The translations under genes were made by a program, and so were the position numbers. 64,000 nt of DNA from Rallus limicola (lineage: Eukaryota > Chordata > Aves > Gruiformes > Rallidae). The notes beneath the pieces are model-generated. The model was not told the DNA's origin and did not search any database. It saw only the letters and a program-made list of their open reading frames with translations. Positions 1-12,320 of the stretch are shown one piece after another (the stretch's first letter is position 1; every line of letters starts with the position of its first letter). The DNA is taken from NCBI GenBank assembly GCA_022605955.1, contig JAKCOZ010000012.1:20617015-20681014 (forward strand), written 5' to 3'.

Positions 1-62
1 AGAATGAACGCGGCAGCATCCGCCCCCACCACAAGCTGAGGCTGTCGCAGGAGTTGGTGAAA
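1..62 (+). CDS. Candidate 3' part of a coding exon, cut by the window edge; protein not recognised
   Basis: From base 3 one frame reads NERGSIRPHHKLRLSQELVK without a stop. It has a strong G/C bias at third codon positions (cgc ggc agc atc cgc ccc cac cac aag ctg agg ctg tcg cag gag) and four CpGs in the first 47 bases, unlike the AT-richer DNA that follows. The frame meets a stop soon after a possible donor at 63 (AAA|GTAGGG); a second possible donor is at 57 (TTG|GTGAAA). The abrupt change from codon-biased to unbiased sequence at a GT fits an exon-intron boundary. The peptide is basic and I do not recognise its family. The 5' end lies outside the window. If real, the DNA to the right would be an intron of a + strand gene. 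It could also be a chance GC-rich stretch. Confidence 0.42.
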
Positions 63-3000
63 GTAGGGATTGGAAGCTGAAAGTTCCCCAAACTCTGTAA
101 GGCAGATGTGGCACAAAGTGGATGAGAGGGGGTATATGGACCGTACCGTGGTGTGTATTTACAGAGCCACAGAGAGATGCTACGCTTCCCTAAAGGGGAG
201 TACAGTTTGCACACAGCAGGGTCTTGTAATCTGCATCTGCAAGTTGACAGCACCCAGGGTAATGATGAGCAGAAGAAGAGTGAGTGTTGCACAGCATTCA
301 CAGTGCCTGTGATGCGTGGAAGAGGGGCGGTGAGAGGATGCTCATGAAGACGGCTGTTTTTAGTAAAACCACGCACATCTCTAGATCCCAGGGCAGAAAT
401 AATAGTGTTCTCCTGAAATCTTGGAGCCTTTCTTTTCCTTGGCTGTCAGTTAATAACTAGCCTGGCTGAAGATGGACCAGAGCTTAACATCTGCTGTCAA
501 GTTTGGTGTTGCTGATCCCAGTGTGGTCCCTAGTGGACAAATGTAAAAGCCACCAGCACAGACGTGTCTCTGCCAGCCTCAATGGCACACAGGCTGAAGG
601 ACTGCAGGGGCAACCTGGTGCCAAGGACAGGCTGGGAGAGGGCAAGTGGGGAGTTAGGACTTTTGCTGCTTGTTCAGCACCTCCCTGATTTTTTGGTACC
701 ACCCAGTTCACCGCCCTTGGCTTAAAATGGAAATGCCATGCACAGAGACATCTCGGAAATGAATGGCCTTTAGAGAGCACAAGGAGGAAAGCAGATGGTG
801 AAAACATAGCTGTGGCTGCCTTGCAACATGGCAGTGAAGGAGTTAACAGAACCCTAGTGGCAATCAGCCATTCGGTTTTTAAACGATTGGGACCTGAGAG
901 CTGGTTAAGGTGTGAGCTTTCTCTTCTGAGTTCTGGTTTGGATTTGTGTTGGTCCTTTGCACTGATGAGCCTTTCAGACTATTTGAAAGTTGTCCTTGCA
1001 GGAGAGGAGGCTGCTGGTCTGTGCTGAACCAGCTGGTAAATGCCACGTTGTTTCCAGGGGGAAAGTGGCCAACACAAACCCCTCTTTTTGCATGAAAGTT
1101 CCTGTCTCCAACCCACCAGATGTCCACACTGCCCAGGGCTTTAGCAAACAGCACATCAGCATGTGCGCTCCTCCGCATGGGCTACAGTGTCTCCTCCTTT
1201 TGAACTGGCCTTTATGGAAACTACCAAGTGACAGCAAGCTTGTTGCTGGTGTAACCAAGCCATAGGGGACATCTGGGTCTACCACAAACAGGACATTTAC
1301 CTCCAAATCAATGTTGCTCCTAACAGGGCTGCCTTTGCACTCTCTGCTTTCCCATGCCAGTGCTCCCTGTCACTCTTGGACATCCTCCCTTCCCCTTTTC
1401 ACCCTCTGCACGTGACACAGTGAGTGTGTGGAGGGGGTTTCTCAGGGATCCAGTTTTGTTTCTCTATTTACAGTGAAGGGGGTATTAGCACCTTAAGCTT
1501 CTCTCAGATTCGGTGGGAGCAAAGGGAACTTTGAATTTTGTAGGCATGAATCTCAGTATGGACTATTACATGCTGAGTGCTAGCACCACAGCTGCCAGAA
1601 CAATACCTGCTTTGTGAATAACTGAAATAATTTTTTCACTGCCACTTACCTAGTATTTTTCATAAGCACTACATTCACCTTAAGGCAAGGAAAAAAGAAA
1701 AAAAGGAAAGTTCTCCTTGTCCTGAGCAATATATTTCTGTCTCGCTAAGGGGCTCACTGTGCAATTGATTTGGCAGTGGGATGACACAGCAGTTCAAGAG
1801 ACATTAGACACATCCCTACTGAGATACACAGGTCTGGGGGTGCTGACTTTGTCAATGATCTTTTGAGAGGTTTCAAGACTGAACTGGACACAAGAGTGTT
1901 CACTGACAGGTTAAAGTGGTTGATCACTGCCACCCATGTCCACAGTTCACCAATTACGTATGCTGAGTACAAGGTGGCTCATAAAAAATGGATGAATCTC
2001 CCAGCTCCCTTCTCCCTTACACAGTGAATAAATTACTCATGGACCTCCCTGTCCTGGTGATCCCAAAGGCTTCAGTCCTTTGCAGTAGGTTAAAGTCATT
2101 TAGACTTGGTGGTCAACAGGTGATACCTGTCTGTGAGAGAGCTGTGTGATCCATGGACAAGGAGCTGTATTTACATTGATTGGTACTTACAAGGGGGATA
2201 AACTTTTCAAGGGGTAAGGTTTTGGACAACAGAGGATGATCGGAAAGGTCTCATAGGGGCTGATTAGTTCAAGATGTAAAATTTTCTGAGATACTCCCCC
2301 TTTCCTCAAGCTTTTTCTAATCACTGAGCAGCAGCAGCAGCTGCCATCAGTGCTGGGACACGTGTGTACTCCCTACCACAGCTCTACTGCTGTTGCATTT
2401 TTCTGACACACCAATCTGCTCCTGGCTGGAAAGAAGTTATAGAGAGTGATGGAGCGATGGAGCACTGATCTGATCAGGTATGGCAATTTTCTGGCTTCCT
2501 GGACTATATGAATGTTGCAAAGTAGGATTGCCCTAGGAAACAGAGGGCTCACATGTGCTTTCACTTTGCCCTCCATCCGCAAAATCCTATTGACTTCTGC
2601 AGGAGCTGAGATTGCTGTTTAGTTCTGCAGCAGTAGACCCTCTTTGAGAAAACCCACCACTTGCAAAGGACTTGCAAGAGCTTAAAATGGCTCTGTTTCT
2701 GACCAATATTTGCTTTGGAAACAGCCAAGGAGGATGAAGGAAAGGAAGAATTCAGGAGATTTATAGTTTGCATGCTGACTGTAAGTCAAACAATATAATG
2801 AATGGAGCAAATAATGCATAATTTCATTATGAGTCCTCCTAATTATAATGAGAATTTGATACATAACTAGAAAGTGTAACTATCTGTTACAAATACACAT
2901 TTCTAATTGCAGAGGGAAGCACACGATATAATTAAAGCTGCAGGTTACACATACAATAACCTTTTCTTCTCCCGTGGTGACGAATTCTCTAGGAACAGTA

Positions 3001-6000
3001 TGAATTTGTTTTGAAGTTGCATACCTATCAGACAGCATTCTTTCTACCCACTTGCTGAGTCTTTTTCAAACAGCAGTGGGGAGCCTCACTAATCCACAGA
3101 CACTTGGTGTGAATCACGCATTAAAGGAATTGCAGGAATGATCTGTTGATGGCTCTTCCATGTTGGGTCTCTCTGTAGCGTGTCAGGGGTCAATGCAGTA
3201 TTAGCTTGGCAGAGCTGCTGACGTGATGTATGGAGTACTTATAATTACGGTGTGAATGAAAATGAGTCTTAACAAGAAGAAGGATCCTTCAGGAGAGGCC
3301 AAATTCTCTCCTACACATCCTGACACTCCTGGGCTTTGTGGAGCCGGAACTCAGAACTGAGGTTTGCAGATGCCAACTATTTGCTAGAAAAGGTTGGGTC
3401 CAACATGGGGGGAGATAAATTCCTAACAATGATCTTGGCTGTATGCATTTAACATACCTCTGTCTTTTGAATGGAAGAATTACCAAGCAACCTGTTGCAA
3501 CCAGACCCAATGTATACAGCTCTGGCTGGTCTCCCTCCTTTTTCCTGTGGTAAAACTTTCAGCACCCGCATCATCTACAACTTCAGAGTGCAACAGCTGT
3601 CCTTGGGTGACTAGTCATAAACCATTATATTTAGCATAAAGTCAGAAATCACTTGTTTACTGATGGTGAAATGAACCCTGTGTTTGGCCATAGTCTTGCA
3701 GTCTCTCTCATGCTGAGAATCACAGGACACCCAAGTGTCCTGGAAATCTGTTCATTTAACTGAGTTATATCACACCGACTAGCTAATCACTTCCACATGC
3801 TGCTTGATTATCCCCTTTTATACGCTGACTCTGTCTTTTCCTTCCATAGCTCTTTTTGAGCCACTTGCCTAGGAGAAAATAACTACATCTGGAGTGTTGT
3901 TAAATGACCCAGAAGTTGCTGCTTTGCAGGCTGACAGCATTTGATGCAAATAGATGGCTTCTTGCTGTGAAAATCTCCTTGGTTGACAATCCATTGGGTA
4001 CTTTTGACGATAGTTGTCTGAGGAGTTAAAACACAGGCTCCTGTTTGCATATTCACACTATCATTCTTACAGAACTGCTGGTATTAAACTCTTCCCACAC
4101 AGTTTCAACGGAGGCCTTTCTACTCCCCATTTGTTCAACAGCTGCTGGTGTGCATTGCTCCTTCTCTTTGCCTTCAGCTTTTGCCATCTGCCATCATTAA
4201 GTTGCCCAGGTGTCGGAAATCTTCTTGCTCTTCTCTTGTAAACATTATTCTGCCGCCTTTTTCACTAGCTCAACCTTCATTTATATAGAGGCTGATAGAT
4301 CAGGCTAGCTGTTCTCCAAACATCTGCTACATTTCGTACTTTATGGGGGCGGATGGGGAAGAGAGTACGTATGCTGGCTGGCAAAAATAAAAACTCATTA
4401 ACCCTTTATTAGCTTTCCTTTCCATCTTCAAGAGCTTACAGTTTCCCTGCACTTCTAGATGTCCCAGTTAATTAATACTTGCCAGTCAGGATGTTTCCTA
4501 CAGCAAATATATCATAAAGCACAGCTAATTTTCAGAAACATCAAAGCTTCCAGATACTGCAACAGTGTCTAGTCCTCAGTGGTATTGAGGAGCAGCAGAG
4601 ATGGGACACACCTAAAACAGTTATCAGCAGAGAGATCAAAATAAACCTTTTTCCCTCTTTGGACTGCTTCTGCTGGTGCAAGCAGGGGCCACTCCACTGA
4701 CTCTGGTATGTTTTCTGCTTGGATACAGGTCAGGCATCCTTTTATGATTTACCCAGAGGGAAAATCCAGACTCAAAGAGCATCTTTCACAATAATGGATA
4801 GTGTAAACTATTGAATTCTTTTGGCAGAGACGATGAAATTAAATGATTTCTGGTGTGCCCAATCCCCCTCAGAAAATCACTGAAGACTGACCGTAAGTTT
4901 GAACGGCAACAAAACAGAATCCAACAAAGCAGGCTGCTGACACAATGCCGCTCGGTGGGCCCAGTGAATATTTACTGCTTAAAGGCTGGTAAAATATGTA
5001 TCTGAGGATGCACACCCAGTTGCTGAGGCTGGTCTCCAGCACAAGCCTTGAGTAATTCCAACAGGATTTCACGCTTCAGTGATTTTACTCTCCTCAGTTT
5101 GGGTCCTGGTACCAGTGCTTTCAAAACCTGATTTTGTATGCAGCCATTGGGCAGAGCTGGTTTCCTGCTCTCAACAGTTCTGCTGAGCAGCAATTGCTGC
5201 CCGCTGCTTTCCCATTTGTTAAGCAATGGATTACTGTTCAAACATTTGCAGCCCATGTTGGTCTGAGCTCTGTGTGCAATTCTCCAAATTTACTCCTCTC
5301 CTGGAATGCCATGATCAGAGGTTGTTTCTTGCTTGTTCAATAATTTCCTGAAGCACTGCTCCAATCAACACTGCTGTGATTTCCTTGCTTTGTGATGGAT
5401 AATATATTGTGCTATTCACCTTTCACAGAAAAAAACAAAATTGGCCACTTAGATGCTCTTTGATTTTTACATATAGTGCTTAGCTGTTTCTCCACCAACT
5501 CTCAATGGCTTTTTTATCCCCACTTCCTTATTTCTATGTTAATATTACTTCTCTGGCAACTTTAGAAAGATACTGCTAGATAATTCTTTCCTCACTTTTT
5601 CCACACACACGCACCCCCCCCCTCCCCCCTCCCTGCAAATCATTTGCTATGCAGAGCTCTCCTTTCTTCAGGACTCAAGTATCTCCTTTAATCTGTTCTT
5701 CCTTTTATTCTTTACTCAGCTGCTGCTTTGCTTTGGTGTAATAGTCACTTCTCTGATGAAGCTCATGCTTCTATTTCTGTTCTCTCTCTTTTTCTGAAAG
5801 GTCTTTCACATCAGTGAAATGCCTGTTTGGGTTTCTTTGATGATTTGGTGCGGTATGCTAAGCTCTGAACTCCAGGTATGAAAGATCAAGTTGTGGAGAG
5901 GGTGTGCAAAGGGACACGCTCCACCGTGGCCAAGGGAAGGGAGTTTTCAGTGAAGCAGTAGCAGAAGTGGGTAGGTAAATAGCCCGAGAGTCAGGATCTG

Positions 6001-6021
6001 CACTGCAGAGAGGCCATCTTT
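63..6021. other. Non-coding stretch (intron or intergenic), no gene recognised
   Basis: No open frame here has protein-like content. Small features seen are a CAG-rich run at 2328-2342, an AT-rich block with TAATTA-type homeodomain cores around 2815-2950, and a C-rich low-complexity run at 5612-5632. A stretch at 3297-3352 resembles old amniote palindromic repeat DNA too weakly to call. A possible 29-nt microexon on the - strand is at 1650-1678. Otherwise I see nothing in it. Confidence 0.6.
1650..1678 (-). CDS. Possible 29-nt microexon
   Basis: Read on the - strand, a near-perfect polypyrimidine tract (complement of the purine run at 1681-1715) ends in AG directly before this segment. The segment is followed by a strong donor, ACTAG|GTAAGTGG. 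One frame is open (gtg aat gta gtg ctt atg aaa aat act). Microexons of this size often have such unusually strong upstream tracts. There is no other evidence, and the same arrangement can arise by chance near a purine-rich tract. Confidence 0.18.
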
Positions 6022-6112
6022 TAGTGCTGTGCCTCAGTTTCCCCATTTGTAAACCTAAACCAAGAATAATCCTCTGCCTTTATAGAGTCTTTGCAAGCAT
6101 TGTTTGAGAACT
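6022..6112 (+). repeat. Old MIR-type SINE fragment
   Basis: The segment 'tgtgcctcagtttcccc' at about 6028-6045, followed by 'atttgtaaac', an AT-rich 'aataat' stretch and 'tatagagtctttgcaagcat', follows the order of the MIR core and 3' half (CTCAGTTTCCTCATCTGTAAAATGGGGATAATAAT then a GTTGTTGTGAGGATT-like section). The tRNA-related 5' half is missing. The match is from memory of the consensus and was not scored. Confidence 0.6.
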
Positions 6113-9100
6113 GAAAGGTGACAACTGAAATTCAGTCTTGTTAAGTTATGTTAAGTCTTGTTGGTAAACTTTAAATTCAGAACAGTAAGAACCACAAGCT
6201 GCCTCAGCAGCCTCCATTCTGTGTTTCATGCTGTGTGCTGCTGGTCGTGTACCTCTGCTCCTGAATGCACAATTTCCCTCAAGGTGCCTTCACAGCCACC
6301 TCACAGCCATTTCACTTCAATTCCTTGGACTAAAGGGCACCCAGAAGGCTGTCCCGTGTGTCCTCTGTGTCAGAAATGCCAGAGGCAGCAAGGTCCAGTC
6401 AAAAATTCACTAAGGTTCAAAATATTTTCTGTTTCCCTGTATAAATCTGGGGTGACCAGAGAGATTTGATTGCATGTACTGAAGCAGAGTTGTTTGGGAT
6501 TTATACCACTGAAGGCAACATTTGGTCTTAAACATACATCTCCAAAGATAGGTAGGTTTTGTACAAAGTTATTTTCCCCCCCATGAAAAACTTACAGCCC
6601 CTGTACAAAGCTGCCACCTCTTTCCCATTATCACAGTGGCTGAGGACAGAGGACGTGCTTAGAGATTAATTGTTTTGGGGAAAAAAATAAAAAGGGTATC
6701 TGGAAACCAAGCAGATGCTTTCCAAGAGGAAAAAGGCAGAATGATAAAGCTTTGCCTTTAACACAGGCTACAGGGATACTCCTTTGGCATAAACACCCAC
6801 TTTTTCATTGATAAAAGGAATGCCTTTCTTCCATCCTCTCTGATATGTTTTTCAATTCTGCATATGCAAAAATATTAATGTATCATCAAAGGCTGGAGTG
6901 AAGAGGGCTCCAGAGGAATTTAGCCAGTGAGTTATCTCTGTTTTTAATTACCTAACACTACTTGTTTACATCTGTTTATTACTTTATACTCCTTATGGCT
7001 ACTGAAGTAATGTTTATTTCCCAACTTTAGGTAATTTTAAACACAGAACAAAGAAAAAGGAACAACTTGTCCATAAATACACCTGTAATCTGACCTTTTC
7101 TCCCCTCTGAGTTTTAAGTAGATTCTCTAGATTTTTGTGTCTGTGCTTGATCTATTTTGGGACTCTCAGAAATAACCTTGACTCTAAATTGTGGGCACTA
7201 AGGTAGGCACAGAAGATGCGCCGCAAGCTGTGGAGTTCAGCCCTGCTGGGATGAGGGGCAATATCCTTAGGAAAAAGCACTGCACAGATCCGACCCTTCT
7301 GCTGCAGGGGCTTCCAGCTGGAGGTTCAGACTGCAGAAAAACCAACTATGTTTCAATGGTGTGTGAACAAAACAATCTGAAAAAACTGTCCCAGAAAGTC
7401 TTTCCTCCTGCAAATAATTCCCCAGCTCCAGGGTGACTGCCTGGATGCTGCAGGAGCAGGCTCTGGGGATCCATTTTGGCCTCAGCTGGCTGTGCTTCAG
7501 ACGGGCCTCACATAGGCACGCAGTCACAGGCACACACACAGCCACACACACATCCCTAACCCTTGGCTTGCTCCTCTAATCCGTTCTCCTCTCACCCACT
7601 GTCAAGGCACAAAGGATGTATTTTCTTTACTTTTTTTTCATGCTTCTATTCCAAGTACCTCTTGGTGCAGTAACCCAGCTAAAGAACCCCAATCTCAGGA
7701 AATCCCTCACCCTTCAGGGGAAGCATGACAGATCTGGTAGTGCAGGAAGAAACACTCCCAGGGCCCTGTTTATCTTGCACAGCACTTCTCTTTCCCTTTT
7801 TGCCCACACCCTCCAGACCTGCCATTAATTTTACTTAGAAGGCTAACCCAACTCTTTCTGTTCTTCACCTCTGCTGCCCACCAGCTTCTGCTTCACCCTC
7901 CTCACTGGTGCACCCAGCCGTGTGTCCCTGCCAGGCTGGGGGCCTCGGCCATGTTCAGCCTCCAGCAGCAAGGCTGCTGGGGTGGTAAATGGTGGCCTTC
8001 AGCTGTCTGGCCAATGGAGCAGCAAGCAGAGTGTCTCTGCCTCCCTTGGCACAACGTAAAACCTCTGCTCCTGTCAGGTTTAACTCCTGGCCAACATGGC
8101 AGGGTTGGGAAGCCTGCGTGAGCACAGGGGGCCAAGTGTGAAAGCTGCTCTCCAGTATCCAAGCATAGCTTGCTCTCTCTCCACCAGTGTGCATGGGATG
8201 TTGTGTGGTGTGGCTGTTGCAGGGGAGCACTGGGAGAACACTGGGGTTGGTAGGGACAACCCTGGGGCAAGACACAGCCTGTGACAGGGTTTCACTTTTC
8301 TGAGATGCCTGCCTGAGTCTGGTGAGGCCTCTCCCAGCATAGGGAGCACTGCGGCCTCCCTTAGAACCCCAGGGGTGAGCATCTGCCCTGCGCACAGCTG
8401 CAGGGTTTAAGACATTGGTGTGAGATCAGCAAAAGAGCAGCACAGGTATGTGCTGACGCAGAGGGGGACAACCAGCAGGACCCGTGGTGGCATCACTTCT
8501 GATGCCTGCCCCTCTCCTCTCAGTGAGAAGACTCAGGGGAAGCCAAGACAAGGGATGTGCTCTTATGTGGGGTTGGTGATGCTATACTTCACTGTATGTG
8601 TCAACATAGGGTTTCACATGAAGGGAAATTCAAACTGCACGTGTCCAAGGGGTGAGGGAATGGAGACATGATTCTGTGCTCAGCTCCACCTGCACAAACA
8701 CAGGGAAACTCCTTGGCAGCTGATAGAGTTACTTTGACCTGTGCCTGTGGAAATGGGCAGAATTTGGCCTTGCCAAAGCCAGGATAACAGGAAGGATTGT
8801 TGGATCGGATCCCATTAGGGAGCCAGCATTACTAGACTGGTAGCAAGTGATGTCTGTCCCACACACCGCGATGAGGAATATGGGTCCAAGGCCAAAAGCT
8901 GAAGATCAGCTTTTTTTTGTCTCCTCTCTTTTGTAAAGGAATCAATCATGTGTGTTAATTATTTTGGATGTCTTGGTCCTTTCAGGATTCCCTTTCAGAG
9001 ACTGCTCCTTTGTGTCAAGAGCTGTACAACCACTGAAAAAAAGACACTGCCCAAAGTTATTCATGTGTTTTATTTTGGTAGCCTCTTGATATTTCAGCTA

Positions 9101-11209
9101 CTGGTACATTCGTTGGCCCACATGAAATACTTGAGATGTGGTGAAGAAATTTCTTGCCATTAATTTTTAATATAACCATTTGTAATGAAATAGAGGATCA
9201 AGATTCTGCATCTATATATTTGGTCTGATATAGAAGAGATATATTCTCTACTGTGTAATTACTGCTGGCTAGTATAATTCCTGACTCTAGATGTACAAAT
9301 GTGTTTTACTCTTAAAAATGTAAATCCTGGAGTGGGATTTTGCTCTAGAGATCTTTTGTCCCTTAAATCATAACACTCAATAATGTTTGAGTATGATGGG
9401 AGAGCCACCTAAATGTATGAGCCCAGTTACTGTCAAGCAATATAGTTTTACAAAGGAAGTCTTAAACTTTCCTGAAGCCCTTCTGATTTCAGTGGGTTGA
9501 TAGGAATATAAATGAGAAGGAAATTTCCCTCTTTGCTGGCGTCTGATTTCTGAATTGGATTAATTATGACAAGAGCTTTTTCTCTGCATAATCAGATTTC
9601 CTAAAATTTCCCTAGTAGCTTCATAAAACTGTTTTGTGAAACAGAAAATTAAGCGAGGTTTTCTTTGCCACTGAGTTCAAATTTGTCTGAACTTTCAGCT
9701 GGACTCTGGTATCCTATTAGTGTCTGTCTTTGATCATAATCATGTTTCAGTTTCATTATTTTCTCTTTTAATTCCAGTCACTGACCATTCATTTTATTTT
9801 TTATAACAGGAGTAGGAAATTAATTGTCCTGATTGATACAAGCCTGTTTGAGATAGTCTAGGAAAGACTGAGAGAAATTTTTCTTAGTTTTCATTACTCA
9901 ATTTTATTGTTTGTATGTAGTTTAAACAGTTAGGAAAAAGCCGTCTCGAAGCCTTGTGCATATAGCTTGGAGGTCTGTCTCAGCAGCTACTGAATGGCCT
10001 TTGTCCTCCTGTGTCTTGCATTGGATGTTAAAAATGAGGAGGCGAGATAAGATGAAGAGCCCTGACCAAGGGCTGTCTTGAATGAAGGTGTAGTTAAGGG
10101 ACAGGCTCAAAAGCAAATTGTTGTGATGGACTGTCAGCCATGAGAAAGCAAAAAGGAAGCATCAAGATGTGATGTGACCTGCACAAGGCACAGTGTTTCT
10201 GGGAACTGGAACCTCTCGAGGTCATGGCCTTCCATCCTCCTCTGCACCCATCTTATTCCCTCAGATAATCTGCACCTCTCATGGGCTAATGATCCATTTA
10301 GGACTTACTCTCAGACTAGATCAGGAAAAGCTGGTGCTGTTTATTATCTGTCAGGGTACGGTCTCATCTGAACATCCTAAGGGACAGTAATCACCAAAAT
10401 AAGGAGGGGCACCAGAGGTTTCAGGGGGGAAATCTGCCTGGCTGAGCAAAGAAAAAGGAATTACTTGGTGGGTAGGATGGAGAAATGAAGGACAGCAAGG
10501 GAGAGAAAAGATGTGAATTCGAATAACATTGTAACTTAAATATTGCACACAGGAGCATGTCAGTTCCCTAAATCCCGATCCTTTTCCATGAGTGATCAAA
10601 GGATACAAACATGTTTAAGAAAGAGATCATCAGCCAGAAGGCTGTGAACATCTAATAGCCTGTTAGATGTCTTTGGAGCAAACCCATACAGAACACATGG
10701 AATATTCTTAATTTTATTTTTCATTTCTAATCACCTACTTCTCTGCACTTTGCAATTCTCTGGCTTGTTTTAGGGAACTGATTTCCTAATAGCCATTGGA
10801 AAAGAATCAGCATTTTCTTTCCACTGGTCTTAAAATTGTTTTTCTAGAACTCATTCTGTTTGATTCCTAACCCCTGAATTCTATAATTTGGCACAGTAAA
10901 AGTCTGATTTCAAACCAACTCTGAAGTAAAGAATGTAGAAAACTCCAGACATAAAAAAGTTGGAAAAAACCCACCAAAGAACCCAAAAAGCAAGTAACAC
11001 AGGTTAGTGGCTATTCTGCTGTGGCTTTGCTTGAGCCAATATGTAGGGGATCTGTATCCAGATAGGGCACTGTTCCTATCACCCTTGGCAGAGTACTTGC
11101 TTAGTATATTTTAAGAGAAAAATATCATCAATGTGACTAAAGGCTGGTTTGCCTGACCTCAGTGTTCCACAGAGCTTTATGAAGGAGAAGGACTTCTTTT
11201 TGAAGGAAA
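6113..11209. other. Non-coding stretch, no gene recognised
   Basis: Open frames here are short and without protein-like composition. 7900-8400 is somewhat GC-richer and holds long overlapping open frames on the - strand, but CpG is scarce and codon bias absent, so I do not call a gene. 9160-9420 and 10680-10920 are AT-rich. A CACAG|GTATGTG donor-like site at about 8445 has no convincing partner acceptor. Confidence 0.55.
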
Positions 11210-12320
11210 GATTGCAATACAGCTTTACCAGGGGTATATTGTGTTGGATGAATTTGATGATTTTATTTGATAAGATAATTGATTTTCTTGACAAAAGCAG
11301 AGCAGTAGATTTAACCTCTTTGGACTTCTACAAAGTATTTGACATAGTGAAAAGATTAGTCAAACTGGAGAAAAAGGGGATTAGTGGAATTGTGCAGGAA
11401 ATGTCTGGAGAGTTAGGGAGAGTATATGATGAATTTGAGAAAGTTTGGGGTGCAATGTCTGTCACTAGAATCCCTTTAGGGTTGGAGGGAGAGGCTGATT
11501 TCACTTACAAGTCTAATGTTTCTGGCACAAAAGGGGACAGTTTAACATTTCTGTCTGAAATCAGAGTGGACTGCACAGCGGTGGAAGTCAAGAGAGCTTT
11601 ATTAAAAAAATGTGATGGTCTTGAGGGCTGCAGCAGGAGAGATGGATGGAGGTGTGGAGATGGATGTAATCACACAGAAAGCGTGGTTGGGCGCTGAGGG
11701 AAACATGGCATGCATTACTTCTGTGAAATGAGGCCTATCTTTTGGAAATGATAAAGGAGATGAAAGTGAAGCTATCTGATCTGGAGTGCACCAAGGAATC
11801 CTGGAGAAGGAATCTGTGAAACTATGATGCATTAGACATCCAGTGTGAATACCACTGATCCAGGGCCTGATGAGACCCTACCTGGGGCACCCAGGTAGTC
11901 AGTCCTCGCACACAAGCTCAGAAACATTCTGTTAGAATAGGAACAGCTGCATAGAAGTGCAGCAAATGCAGTCTTTATTTAGCTTTGAGAGATGTGATTG
12001 CTGTCCATAAATGCAGGGGGGAGGAGGGTTAATGTTGGAGAGTGAGAAGAGCTATTTAAACTCAAGAACAGCATTGGCACAAGAACAAATAGGTATAAAT
12101 GGGTCACGGATAAACTTAGGTTGGAAATTCTGAGAAGGTTTCCAGCCATCAGAAGAATGAGGCACTAAATTAGTCCTCTCAACAAAGAGGTGGAGGTAAA
12201 AACAAACTAGCTTTAAGATACAGCTTCACTGCTAGGTGATAGGGATCTTATGATGCAGTGGCTTGTGATTGCAGCGGATCAGGCTCAGTGATGCAGAACC
12301 CCCTCCCAGCCCTCTGTTTT
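11210..12320 (+). mobile_element. Degraded CR1 LINE, sense orientation, with remnant reverse transcriptase
   Basis: CR1 is a non-LTR retrotransposon common in birds and other sauropsids. The conceptual peptide around 11305-11385 contains VDLTSLDFYKVFDIVK and LVKLEKKGI, recognisable as the CR1 reverse-transcriptase block usually written DxxYLDFSKAFDxVxHxxLLxKLxxxGI. Downstream come the typical CR1 3'-ORF and UTR phrases: a 'ctacctggggcacc' section near 11880, 'gagctatttaaactcaagaacagcattggcacaag' near 12050, then 'aacttaggttggaaattctgagaaggtttccagccatcagaagaatgaggc' and a terminal 'ggatcaggctcagtgatgcagaac'. Frames change at least once and the element is 5'-truncated, so it is inactive. One frame stays open for about 180 codons from 11149 to 11697 despite the decay. 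Confidence 0.8.

Noticed and set aside
3558..3566. TTCAGCACC, left half of a REST/NRSF site (also near 674)
   Set aside because: The right half-site is missing at both places.
7902..8395. Overlapping - strand open frames of 100-146 codons
   Set aside because: Three frames overlap the same stretch, none has codon bias or recognisable protein content, and CpG is low.
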